Shown here one piece after another: positions 16,186 to 24,375 of a stretch of DNA of 64,000 bases. Source of the DNA: a virus. Within the stretch, counting starts at the first letter, position 1. Each line of letters starts with the position of its first letter. The DNA is taken from IMG/VR virus record IMGVR_UViG_3300030049_000706, positions 1 to 64,000 of that record; one strand, written 5' to 3'. The position numbers were made by a program, and so were the translations under genes. The notes beneath the pieces were generated by a model. That model did not search any database. It was given only the letters and a program-made list of their open reading frames with translations, and had not been told where the DNA came from.

Positions 16186-17149
16186 TAATAATTGTAATAT
16201 TAATGAACAGGAATGTACAGAAATAATAGATAATGACATTACTGGTATTCTTAATAAACTGAATAATGGAAATTATTTAAACATGGAAGCCAATGATAAA
16301 GAGATGTTGGATTGTATTCAACATCTCTTTAAAGATGATAAGTTCTTTAAAAAATATGATCTTAAATATGAAGAATCACATTTAGAAAATTATGAATTTA
16401 ATAAGAGTTTAAGATACAATTTACGATTAGAGAAACTTATAACTGAATTATATGTTGGAGAAACGCAACGAACTTCTTTAAGCCATATTGTTAGAGCTCT
16501 AGAGAAAAATAATAGTACTCGTACATCATTAATTAATATGATCTATGTTCTACGAGAAGCTAGTACTGTACTTCATCAATATCCCGATATTGTTAATATT
16601 CCTAAGATAAGCGAAATCACTAGATTAGATAATGAGAATATTTTAATACGGAATAATTTTAGAAAAAGTAGACCAACTGGAAAGATTAATGAAATCATTC
16701 ATATTAAAAGATCTGATAGGCAATCAACTATTAAAGAAATATTAAATTGTTTGATTTTATTGTTCTATACATCTTCTAGATTTACTATTGAAGATTTTAG
16801 TTTAAATGTGAAAATACGAGCACTTATACTAGAATACATTTCTGTTATAAGAGCAAACAATTATAATAATGTCAATATACATGCACATCGATATATCGTA
16901 AGATTGTTAAATCTCATTAATGTTGAATATAAAGATAATGTAGAACAAGATAAAATGAGTTATGAAGATTTTGAAAAATATATATTTAATACTATTTTAA
17001 TATCTACAAATATTATATATAAAACATTCTTAGTTTTCATATTTGGACAGTTTTATTTACATACGGATGAAGAAACATTTAGAAAAGATTGGTGTTTGTT
17101 AGATCAGTCACTAGTTGATTATAGTACTAGATATATATTACTTAAGTGA
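16139..17149 (+). CDS. Unknown protein between topoisomerase genes
   Basis: A 336-aa, Asn/Lys/Ile-rich helical protein. The GTG start overlaps the topoisomerase B gene by 47 bases and has a perfect AGGAGG five bases upstream, which decides this start over later ATGs. No motif recognised. Coupling to subunit B and placement before subunit A suggest a function near the topoisomerase, but this is only context. Its last codons contain a copy of the phage promoter motif that serves the next gene. Confidence 0.75.
   Translation: MIHVRTFLTSLKLSTDNNCNINEQECTEIIDNDITGILNKLNNGNYLNMEANDKEMLDCIQHLFKDDKFFKKYDLKYEESHLENYEFNKSLRYNLRLEKLITELYVGETQRTSLSHIVRALEKNNSTRTSLINMIYVLREASTVLHQYPDIVNIPKISEITRLDNENILIRNNFRKSRPTGKINEIIHIKRSDRQSTIKEILNCLILLFYTSSRFTIEDFSLNVKIRALILEYISVIRANNYNNVNIHAHRYIVRLLNLINVEYKDNVEQDKMSYEDFEKYIFNTILISTNIIYKTFLVFIFGQFYLHTDEETFRKDWCLLDQSLVDYSTRYILLK
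17129..17143 (+). promoter_or_regulatory. Phage-type promoter inside the 3' end of a CDS
   Basis: AGATATATATTACTT. The 41 bases from 17129 are identical to the promoter and leader start at 63112, including a leader hairpin. It overlaps the last codons and stop of the upstream gene and lies 70 nt before the ATG at 17213. Confidence 0.7.
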
Positions 17150-17212
17150 AACAAGTTTACTTCTTAAGTAAACAAACTTAAACTGACAGCAGATTCCGAA
17201 GGACCACACCGG

Positions 17213-17638
17213 ATGCGCCTTTTTATCCTGAAAAGAGAAGTGGTTGGTACTAGCCATTATCTCGGTCGCATAGTGCGACTACTCTTCTACTGCCTCCGTG
17301 TTTCTAATGAAGATTATGTCAAGTCTTATTTTAATTATGGTGAATCTCTTGGTTGGCAGAATGATGCTATTATTCAACAGAAGAACAATCATGGAAAATG
17401 TCTAAAAAACCCGAATGGTCAAATTACCTTTCCGAAGGCTATTTTCACTATTGTTAGCATTTTAAATCTTCGTATCAAGGACATTACATTTACTCTTGAG
17501 AAATCGGATGGTACTGAATTTGTTGTTTCTTATAATGACAAAATAGAGGATCTGGAAAAGAGACTCAATGCGCCTCCGGCTCCTGAAGATCCCGCAGAAG
17601 AACAAAATCCAACCTATGGCAATAATCGACTTTTATAA
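17213..17638 (+). CDS. Hypothetical protein, 141 aa
   Basis: Starts at an ATG ten bases after GAAGGA, with a phage-type promoter upstream and a strong terminator after, so it is a single-gene unit. The N terminus is basic and moderately hydrophobic (LGRIVRLLFYCLRV); the middle contains a YFNYGESLGWQNDAII segment; the C terminus is a Pro/Glu/Asn-rich tail (APPAPEDPAEEQNP), probably disordered. A later start removing the basic segment is possible. Function unknown. Confidence 0.65.
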   Translation: MRLFILKREVVGTSHYLGRIVRLLFYCLRVSNEDYVKSYFNYGESLGWQNDAIIQQKNNHGKCLKNPNGQITFPKAIFTIVSILNLRIKDITFTLEKSDGTEFVVSYNDKIEDLEKRLNAPPAPEDPAEEQNPTYGNNRLL

Positions 17639-17653
17639 GACATAATGACATAT

Positions 17654-17683
17654 ATGGAAGAGCACCTATAGGTGCTCTTCCAT
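17654..17683 (+). terminator. Hairpin terminator
   Basis: Perfect 13-bp arms (ATGGAAGAGCACC) around TATA, followed by a T-rich tract. Confidence 0.8.
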
Positions 17684-17744
17684 TATGTTTTTACTACTTT
17701 TGAGTATTATATAATCCAACATACATTAGGGAAAAGTAGATCGA

Positions 17745-19907
17745 ATGGAAGACATTTCCGCATCTGATACTATTCTCGATTTTACTAAAAAGTTTGGAAC
17801 TGGATTAATTGATAAAACATTTCCTAATAAATTTGATGGACTCAAAGACGGCCAGCGTCGTATCTTTTGGTCGTTGAGAAATGATATGAATGATATTATT
17901 CCGAGTAGTCAATTAATTGCAAGTACTATTAAATATCATCCACACGGTGATGCTACTATTTATGAAACTGCTGTTAGACTAGCACAGAATTTTAATTGTA
18001 ATCCTCCACTTATTGCATTTGAATCTTCCGTGGGTACTTATTCAAATCCTATACCTGCCAAAGGTCGATATACAAAATCAAGAATACCCGATTATACAAA
18101 AGATCTTTTTTACAAATCAATTGATATTAATACTTTACCGAAAAGATTATCCGATACCCATAGTGGTTATGAAGTTGAGTATTATATTCCTACTATTCCT
18201 TTGGCTTTGTATTTTGGAAGTGACTCTATTGGATTTGGTTATAATAGCGAAATCATGTCTAGGAACTTAGGTGATATTTGTGATATCGTTATTGCATATG
18301 CAAACCATAGAAAGAATAGTCCTATATCACCATTTGATTATACTAAGATTGTAGAATTGTTCTTACCGGATACTCCTATTGACAATATACTTATTAATAG
18401 AGAAGAACTTATTGAAAAATACAAACATGGTATGTTTAATGCACAATCTATTATTAGTGGTACTGTAAAACTGTGCAGTAATAAAATCATTATTTATACC
18501 CTTCCATATGGAACTCCTTATGGTTCTATTATGGAAACTATGTTAGCATTAATGAAAGTTAAAAATGGTTGGTATGATCGTAATATTGAAAGAATCACAG
18601 ATAATTCATCAGAAAGAAATATTGGTAATCTTGTCATTGAGTTAAAGCCAAATAGAAATGTATTTGAAGCATGGTCAATGATCTCTAAGAAAATATCATT
18701 TACAGGATCATTAAATCCAAATAATCATTTCTCTGAATATGGTTCTATTTTGAAAATAAGCCCCATTGCATTATTACGATATTGGTATGAAGCACGGTGT
18801 AACATTCTTATTTCTTCTAAGAAATATAAAATCTCTAAATTAACGACAGAATTGCGACAGCTTAATGCATTATTACTTATTTGTGACCATACCGATGAAG
18901 TTATCAAAATCATTAAAAATAACAATACCATAGAAGCTATTAAACTCTTTAGAAGTAAATTTCAGTTAACGACGTATCAGGCTTATTATATCCATAAAGC
19001 TCCTCTTAATACATTAGGAAAAGATTCAAAAGAAGAACTTCTTAATGCATTAAGAATCACAGAAAACAATATCGAAAAGATACTAACATCATTTAAAAAT
19101 ATTGATAATGAAATAGCTGAAGAAGCGCAATATATGAAAGATAAATATACTGTAAAAAGAAAATGTATTAGTCATAAATTTATTGGATATGTGAAAGTTG
19201 ATGGTGGAAATATTCAGTTTGAGAATACAAAAGAAATTTATGATATTCTAAATGACTTTCCTAAATCTCGTATTGAAATTTATACGTATAACGGATCTCA
19301 TATGTTTCATGTCAATGCTCAAGAAAAGATAAATGAAAATATAACAATTAAATATACTGATGGTGATCATTATTCATTACCGACAAATTCTATTTACACT
19401 ATAAATATTGCAGATGGTGCAGCATGTTGTGTTAAGGGATTTCAGCCAGGATTCAGAAGTAGTGGATATTTTTACACTTCTCATACTGCAAAGATGATCT
19501 GTAAAGATGGTACTATCTTAACTGGAAAGATCGATGATCATATTTCTTTAAAGAAGACTATTTGTAGAGGTGCAAATACTGATATCATATATGTTTATCC
19601 AGAAAATAAGAATGATCATTTTATTATTTCGATGAATGATGATCTAGAATTAACAAATACTGTTACTATTCAAAGGATCAGACCTACAACTACTAAAATA
19701 CAGATGAGAATGAAAGGTAAAAATTATATTACTCATTCTAACATAAGTAAAGATGTTTTCTTTAATTTGTTCTCTCAGTGTATCAATAGAACCTCTGCAC
19801 GAATCATTGTGTTCAAAGATCTCAACAAACTCATGGAAGATAAAGATGTTTTTAGGATAGATATAAACACTATGAAGAAATATAATAAACTTATCGAAGT
19901 TATCTAG
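17745..19907 (+). CDS. Type II topoisomerase subunit A (GyrA/ParC-like)
   Basis: A 720-aa DNA-breaking and rejoining subunit. DGLKDGQRRIFWSL near 31-44 and YHPHGDATIYET near 64 are typical of the winged-helix domain. The catalytic tyrosine is Y109 in GRYTKSRI, equivalent to Tyr122 of E. coli GyrA. The IGFGYN segment matches the conserved IPVG-type region. The protein is shorter than GyrA (about 875 aa) and shows no GyrA-box, so the C-terminal pinwheel is reduced or diverged; a topo IV-like activity is more likely than true gyrase, by inference. It pairs with the subunit B gene upstream. Confidence 0.93.
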   Translation: MEDISASDTILDFTKKFGTGLIDKTFPNKFDGLKDGQRRIFWSLRNDMNDIIPSSQLIASTIKYHPHGDATIYETAVRLAQNFNCNPPLIAFESSVGTYSNPIPAKGRYTKSRIPDYTKDLFYKSIDINTLPKRLSDTHSGYEVEYYIPTIPLALYFGSDSIGFGYNSEIMSRNLGDICDIVIAYANHRKNSPISPFDYTKIVELFLPDTPIDNILINREELIEKYKHGMFNAQSIISGTVKLCSNKIIIYTLPYGTPYGSIMETMLALMKVKNGWYDRNIERITDNSSERNIGNLVIELKPNRNVFEAWSMISKKISFTGSLNPNNHFSEYGSILKISPIALLRYWYEARCNILISSKKYKISKLTTELRQLNALLLICDHTDEVIKIIKNNNTIEAIKLFRSKFQLTTYQAYYIHKAPLNTLGKDSKEELLNALRITENNIEKILTSFKNIDNEIAEEAQYMKDKYTVKRKCISHKFIGYVKVDGGNIQFENTKEIYDILNDFPKSRIEIYTYNGSHMFHVNAQEKINENITIKYTDGDHYSLPTNSIYTINIADGAACCVKGFQPGFRSSGYFYTSHTAKMICKDGTILTGKIDDHISLKKTICRGANTDIIYVYPENKNDHFIISMNDDLELTNTVTIQRIRPTTTKIQMRMKGKNYITHSNISKDVFFNLFSQCINRTSARIIVFKDLNKLMEDKDVFRIDINTMKKYNKLIEVI

Positions 19908-19914
19908 ATGACAT

Positions 19915-19954
19915 GTGAAGGAGACAGTCACATATATGTGACTGTCTCCTTCAC
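19915..19954. terminator. 40-bp perfect palindrome terminator
   Basis: The two 20-base halves are fully complementary with no separate loop (centre CACATATATGTG), immediately downstream of the topoisomerase A stop. Among the longest perfect hairpins in the window. Confidence 0.8.
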
Positions 19955-19975
19955 GAACACGAAAGGGAAAAACAA

Positions 19976-20572
19976 TTGACAACGATCGGAGTATTCGTTT
20001 CTAGAGATGGTAATACTATTGCAGTTGATAAAAAAATATCAGTAGGAAGCTATACTACATTTGAACTATCTAAATATACTGAAATATATGATCAAAAGAT
20101 GAACAAGTTAGTTCTTATCTGTATTGGTACTATGGTTGTATCTGAAATAATTATTAATGAAATAAAAGAAATCATAAATAATAATGAAATACTTATTGAA
20201 GATATAAATATTTTAAAGTTAAATATTCTAAATGATATTTTGAAATCAATAAATAAAATAATAAATGATATAGATAGTATAACTTATTCAGATAATGGAT
20301 TGGTATTATTAGTATCTAGGGATTCTGTACTTTTAATATGTAAAAATAAAGATAAAAAAGCATTTGTTATAGAACCATCGAGTTCGTTATTTCAAAATAA
20401 CTATATTGCAACATTTGGTTCAGGTTGTACATTATTAAAAATGGCATCAGACTTTCTCGATGAGTATGACACGGTTAAAAAAGGAAGTAAAGAATATTTT
20501 ACTAAAGCTTTTGTAAAAGTAGCTATATATGATAAAGCAACCTCTTCTAATATTGATTATATTACATTCTGA
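19976..20572 (+). CDS. HslV/proteasome-beta-like Ntn hydrolase
   Basis: A 198-aa protein starting at TTG nine bases after AAAGGGA. After removal of Met it begins TTIGVFVSRDGNTIAVDKK, matching HslV (TTIVSVRRNGHVVIAGDG). The Thr1 nucleophile, Thr2, Asp17 and a Lys near 32 (catalytic Lys33 in HslV) are in place. ATFGSGCTLLKMASDFL near 144 matches the AIGSGGPYAQAAARAL helix. The length is slightly above HslV (about 175 aa). No HslU-like ATPase is visible in the window. Activity as a threonine peptidase is inferred; the target is unknown. It is a single gene between two terminators. Confidence 0.7.
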   Translation: MTTIGVFVSRDGNTIAVDKKISVGSYTTFELSKYTEIYDQKMNKLVLICIGTMVVSEIIINEIKEIINNNEILIEDINILKLNILNDILKSINKIINDIDSITYSDNGLVLLVSRDSVLLICKNKDKKAFVIEPSSSLFQNNYIATFGSGCTLLKMASDFLDEYDTVKKGSKEYFTKAFVKVAIYDKATSSNIDYITF

Positions 20573-20579
20573 CACGACT

Positions 20580-20605
20580 CGGTGAGTGGATAATTCCACT
20601 CACCG
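20580..20605 (+). terminator. Hairpin terminator
   Basis: Perfect 11-bp arms (CGGTGAGTGGA) around TAAT, then a T-rich region. Confidence 0.75.
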
Positions 20606-20663
20606 CAGTTATATTTTTTATCAAAAAACTATTTTATGATTTACGCATAATTAAGAGGGCATA

Positions 20664-21323
20664 ATGACAAATAGAAAAGCAGCACAAGACTGGTTTTTTA
20701 ATTTATTGAAAAGTGTCGATGATACTGATGTGAATGTTAAATTTTATGAAAAGAAGTTTGGTAACATGGATGATAAAATGTTTGATAAATATATGAAAGA
20801 TTTACAAGACGGAAAAACAAAACTATATTTCTATACCCCACCTAAAGTCGTTAATATAAATACTGCCAAAGTTATTGCTGCCGCCGAAAAAATAGGTCTC
20901 AAATTATTTGAAAGATTGTTATTGTGGGATCATGTCACTAAAAGATATATCCTTACTCCTCAAGAATATCTTGTTGTTGATTTACCAGTTAGACCACAGA
21001 AACAATATCTCGATGATAAGATCTCATTACCGGAAGGTGATACTAAAATATCAACAACATCTGGACAGGTTATGAAGCCTGATAAAGGATCTTCTATCGC
21101 AATCGTTGAATTACAAACTATATTGTCAAAAGGTTTAAAGAGTTCTGCATACGAATTGATGAGAGTTCGTGGTGGTGATATCTATGCTTATGCTAATCTT
21201 AAAAGTCAATTAGAAGAAACTGGTAGTGCTACATTGGATTCTATTCCTGATGATTCTAGAGCTAGAAGTAATGAAATTCTAAAAGCATACTTTACTGGTA
21301 TGCACCTTGGGACCAATCTATAA
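20664..21323 (+). CDS. RNA polymerase beta C-terminal fragment-like subunit
   Basis: A 219-aa protein whose second half parallels the extreme C terminus of bacterial beta. LPVRPQKQYLDDK near 109 matches the LKLHHLVDDK segment, and QVMKPDKGSSIAIVELQTILSKGLKSSAYELMRVRGGDI near 138-176 follows the order of [25 protein letters not shown]...SDD. The resemblance is in pattern rather than strong identity. The catalytic lysine region of beta is absent and must be elsewhere. Its stop overlaps the next ATG (TAATG), so it is co-translated with a Ser/Thr-rich protein. It fits with the beta' and beta-N pieces in this window as parts of one split polymerase. Confidence 0.6.
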   Translation: MTNRKAAQDWFFNLLKSVDDTDVNVKFYEKKFGNMDDKMFDKYMKDLQDGKTKLYFYTPPKVVNINTAKVIAAAEKIGLKLFERLLLWDHVTKRYILTPQEYLVVDLPVRPQKQYLDDKISLPEGDTKISTTSGQVMKPDKGSSIAIVELQTILSKGLKSSAYELMRVRGGDIYAYANLKSQLEETGSATLDSIPDDSRARSNEILKAYFTGMHLGTNL

Positions 21324-22705
21324 TGGCTAGTACATCAGCTGATCTGAGTGTTATAAGTAATGCTTTGGCTGCTACTGCAAAAGCAGAAAGTGCTGTTGCT
21401 CAACTAACAGGATCTACAGCATTAAGTGCTTCTGCATCCGATTTAATGTCTATTGCTAAAACAACAAAAGCTATTGCAAATACGACGAATACAGTATTGG
21501 CTACCCTGAAGACGACAACGAGCGATCCTTTATCTGGCGGTTATACACAATCAAAAGCTTATTCTGGTTCATTTGTTACTAAGAAAACTTCATCAAATAC
21601 TGGACTAGTTGATTTTGCTATTGGGGCTGCTGCTGTAGCCCAAATAACATCGAGATTGACAAGTTCTCAAATAGGTAGTGTTTCTAGTATATCATCTTCT
21701 ATGTCAAGTATGCTTTCTACTCAATCTGGATATTTGAGTTCATTGGCCTCAACTATTACTACAGATGCTAAACTTGCTACTTCTTTAGCTAACATAGCTA
21801 GTGGAGTTGCATCACAATTAAAGATGTTTAAACAATCTGGATTAGTAGCTCTTGGTGCTACCGCTGCCGTATTAGGGACTGGATATATTGCGAGTTCATT
21901 ATCTTTATCTACAGCATCTATATCGTCTAGTAGTTTTACTTCATTTTTAAAACAGGCAACGGCAGTATTTTCTTCCGTTGCTAATGCAACTGTTGCTATA
22001 GAAAAATGCTATCAAACATTAACATCATCTTGTACAGATAGTTCTGGTAAATGCATAAGCGGTGTACCAAGAACAGCATCTTCATCAACATACTCTTCGT
22101 TAACAACTATAACTCAAAAAGTATCAGTCTCTGCTAGTACGGCAACTATACCAACAACAACCGATTATAGTACGACACAAAATACCTTTAATACTACATT
22201 AACATTAAATATAGAAAATGGATTTACAACATTGGTAGAACCTATGTTAACTGATAGTTCGTTTAATAGTACATCTATTAACGTCGTAAAATCATTATTG
22301 ATGTCGGTATGTAAAAGAGGCGATGTCTATATGGCATATATTCTTATAAATGCAATAGGTGGTAAAAATGTCACTAATCCGGTTGCCATGATAAATTATA
22401 TTCTTAAAAATGAACATATTACATCATCTGAAGATCCTACATCAAGCTCAACTTCTACAGATAGTAATATTAATACATATACAGCAGATGAATATACTAC
22501 ATATATAAATGAAATAATGACATTAACAAACGTATCACAATCACAATTATATAATTCAAAATCAAATTCTAGTTTATATAACTATAAAACGGTTGAAGCA
22601 TCATCATCTTCGACAGTAACGAATTCTTTATTGACATCAGAGGTTGTTAAATTGGTATCTGCTGCAAGTTCAACAAACTCGTCTTCTAATGCAATAACAG
22701 CATGA
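21323..22705 (+). CDS. Ser/Thr/Ala-rich protein, probable virion component
   Basis: A 460-aa protein of low sequence complexity (serine, threonine and alanine dominate). Residues 1-60 form an amphipathic Ala/Thr helix region, and a hydrophobic stretch near 175-195 (SGLVALGATAAVLGTGYIA) could insert into a membrane. Two close cysteines occur in CTDSSGKC. A folded helical segment follows (INVVKSLLMSVCKRGDVYMAYILINAIGG). No enzyme motif is present. Such composition is common in phage tail, internal head or injected proteins. It is overlapped by the RNA polymerase beta-C gene, which raises the possibility of packaging with a virion polymerase, but that is speculation. Confidence 0.65.
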   Translation: MASTSADLSVISNALAATAKAESAVAQLTGSTALSASASDLMSIAKTTKAIANTTNTVLATLKTTTSDPLSGGYTQSKAYSGSFVTKKTSSNTGLVDFAIGAAAVAQITSRLTSSQIGSVSSISSSMSSMLSTQSGYLSSLASTITTDAKLATSLANIASGVASQLKMFKQSGLVALGATAAVLGTGYIASSLSLSTASISSSSFTSFLKQATAVFSSVANATVAIEKCYQTLTSSCTDSSGKCISGVPRTASSSTYSSLTTITQKVSVSASTATIPTTTDYSTTQNTFNTTLTLNIENGFTTLVEPMLTDSSFNSTSINVVKSLLMSVCKRGDVYMAYILINAIGGKNVTNPVAMINYILKNEHITSSEDPTSSSTSTDSNINTYTADEYTTYINEIMTLTNVSQSQLYNSKSNSSLYNYKTVEASSSSTVTNSLLTSEVVKLVSAASSTNSSSNAITA

Positions 22706-22717
22706 GACAGTATATCT

Positions 22718-22751
22718 TACTAGAGTGATGGCATATGCCATCACTCTAGTA
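22718..22751. terminator. 34-bp perfect palindrome terminator
   Basis: Halves of 17 bases (TACTAGAGTGATGGCAT) with no separate loop, 12 nt after the stop codon. Confidence 0.8.
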
Positions 22752-22788
22752 GTATACATTATACATAAAGTGTATTTCGATATGGTTT

Positions 22789-22808
22789 AGATATATATTA
22801 CTATTTTG
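22789..22808 (+). promoter_or_regulatory. Phage-type promoter AGATATATATTACTATTTTG
   Basis: These 20 bases are identical to those at 371 and 25047. A leader hairpin (AAGACAA / TTGTCTT, 22811-22835) and CGGAG precede the ATG at 22857. Confidence 0.75.
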
Positions 22809-22856
22809 AGAAGACAATATATTTATTGTTGTCTTGTATGTAATTCGGAGGCTATC

Positions 22857-23027
22857 ATGTCTGACTTGACTATCTCCAGAACGGTCGGTTGGGTTGCGAC
22901 CATTACGCTCATTTGCATTGGAGCCCATACCATCTGGTCTCGGTATTCCGAACTTGTCGAAAAAGAGAATCGACTCAAAAGCCTCGACGAAGATGTCGTC
23001 GAACAGATGTTCAAAAATCGCACGTAA
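22857..23027 (+). CDS. Small single-span membrane protein, 56 aa
   Basis: Starts at the ATG after GGAGGCTATC, matching the shared leader pattern. One hydrophobic helix lies near residues 8-25 (TVGWVATITLICIGAHTI), followed by a charged, probably coiled C-terminal segment (LVEKENRLKSLDEDVVEQM). GC-rich codons compared with neighbours and its own promoter and terminator point to strong early expression. Function unknown; small early membrane proteins often act on the host envelope or on superinfection, which is only a possibility here. Confidence 0.75.
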   Translation: MSDLTISRTVGWVATITLICIGAHTIWSRYSELVEKENRLKSLDEDVVEQMFKNRT

Positions 23028-23050
23028 GTGGGGGGAGCAATCTCCCCACC
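23028..23050 (+). terminator. Rho-independent terminator
   Basis: A G-rich arm pairs with CTCCCCAC(C), with a short CAAT loop, followed by a T-rich tract. Confidence 0.8.
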
Positions 23051-23084
23051 TACTTTTATTTTTTGTTTTATCCATCGATTGTAT

Positions 23085-23100
23085 AAATATATATTATTAA
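23085..23100 (+). promoter_or_regulatory. Phage-type promoter AAATATATATTATTAA
   Basis: Motif copy lying 44 nt before the ATG at 23144, directly downstream of a terminator. Confidence 0.65.
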
Positions 23101-23143
23101 AATGACAAGGGAAGTTTTTCTTTTCGGATAGGGGCTGTCTATA

Positions 23144-24337
23144 ATGGGGTCTGATAGAGATTCTATTATTGAAGATATGAATGTTATTGAACTATTATCT
23201 GCACATGGATATTTTGATGAGAATAGTCCTGAAGTAATACGCGAAACTAGAAATGGATATTTTTCTCTTGACAGTTATACGAACGGTCATACAAGAGGAA
23301 TTTGTAAGGAGCAATATATTACAAATAATACTAATGAACCACTATATGTTATTGATCATAATAATAACAAGTATGAGATCCTTCCATCGAAATCTTCTGG
23401 TGTAGATTATCGTGGATCACTAGATGGTAGATTATCTATATTCTTTTGTCAAAAAGATTCTGATGAATCAAATAGAGAGACTAATAATAAGTTCGATTTT
23501 GAACAGATAGCTATTGAGAAACTACGAATTAAACCATACTACTGCAATAGATTAAATCTATTATTTACAACTGGTGATTTTGTAGAACATGTCAAACATC
23601 CTTTTTCAAAAGATGCATATCAAGATACAATAAAAAGACACCATGCAATGATATTATCAAATATTGTAGATGAAAGTTCTATCAGGATATTTGCATATGA
23701 TCCAAAGTGTCGTATAAAGAATTTATATATTGAAATGGGATCTAATATTGTAACTGTTCCAGTTTTGCATACGCAAAGTGGAACCGATGCATATGTTGTT
23801 ATTCAATATCTACAAGAAAATAAAACATATGACACACATACATGTTCATTAGAAAAAGCATTTGAAAAAGCAGATTCTCTTATTTCAATTAATGGATTGA
23901 CATTCAGTGTTTGTAAGAGTATATTATCTCATCACTTAGAATTTAAACGTAAAAGAATGACTCCTAACATAGATGAAAAAGTCATCAATGATGGAGATTT
24001 TATTCAGACAAAATACATCGATAGATATGTTAATAAAATTATTGATGAAAAAGATACAGAAATAAATATTCTAAGGAAAGAACTAGAAGATGCAAAAATA
24101 AATTATAAGAAATTAACTGATGGTTCTTATATAGAAAAGAAATCAGAGGTTGTATTATCTCAAATTGAAATAGAGAAAATGAAAGTAACAGAATCTATTG
24201 CTAAACACGGTAGTCAACTACATACTGATAGATTAAGTTTTGGTAAAGATATTGTCGGGTTTATAGGATCTTTATTCAAAGCAATCGCAGTAATCATTCC
24301 TGCGGTTTATGGTATTTATAAATTCTTTAAAACATAA
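23144..24337 (+). CDS. Coiled-coil, C-terminally membrane-anchored protein
   Basis: A 397-aa protein. The N-terminal ~240 residues look globular (YITNNTNEPLYVIDHNN, LLFTTGDFVEHVKHPF). A coiled coil spans about 295-345 (DEKDTEINILRKELEDA, VVLSQIEIEKMKV). A hydrophobic helix near the end (DIVGFIGSLFKAIAVIIPAVYG) plus a basic tail suggests a C-terminal anchor. It has its own promoter of the early type. No family recognised; it could be an inner-membrane or phage-compartment protein, by inference. Confidence 0.7.
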   Translation: MGSDRDSIIEDMNVIELLSAHGYFDENSPEVIRETRNGYFSLDSYTNGHTRGICKEQYITNNTNEPLYVIDHNNNKYEILPSKSSGVDYRGSLDGRLSIFFCQKDSDESNRETNNKFDFEQIAIEKLRIKPYYCNRLNLLFTTGDFVEHVKHPFSKDAYQDTIKRHHAMILSNIVDESSIRIFAYDPKCRIKNLYIEMGSNIVTVPVLHTQSGTDAYVVIQYLQENKTYDTHTCSLEKAFEKADSLISINGLTFSVCKSILSHHLEFKRKRMTPNIDEKVINDGDFIQTKYIDRYVNKIIDEKDTEINILRKELEDAKINYKKLTDGSYIEKKSEVVLSQIEIEKMKVTESIAKHGSQLHTDRLSFGKDIVGFIGSLFKAIAVIIPAVYGIYKFFKT

Positions 24338-24375
24338 TATTAATAACCAAACGATCACAATAGGGGACGTGAGTT

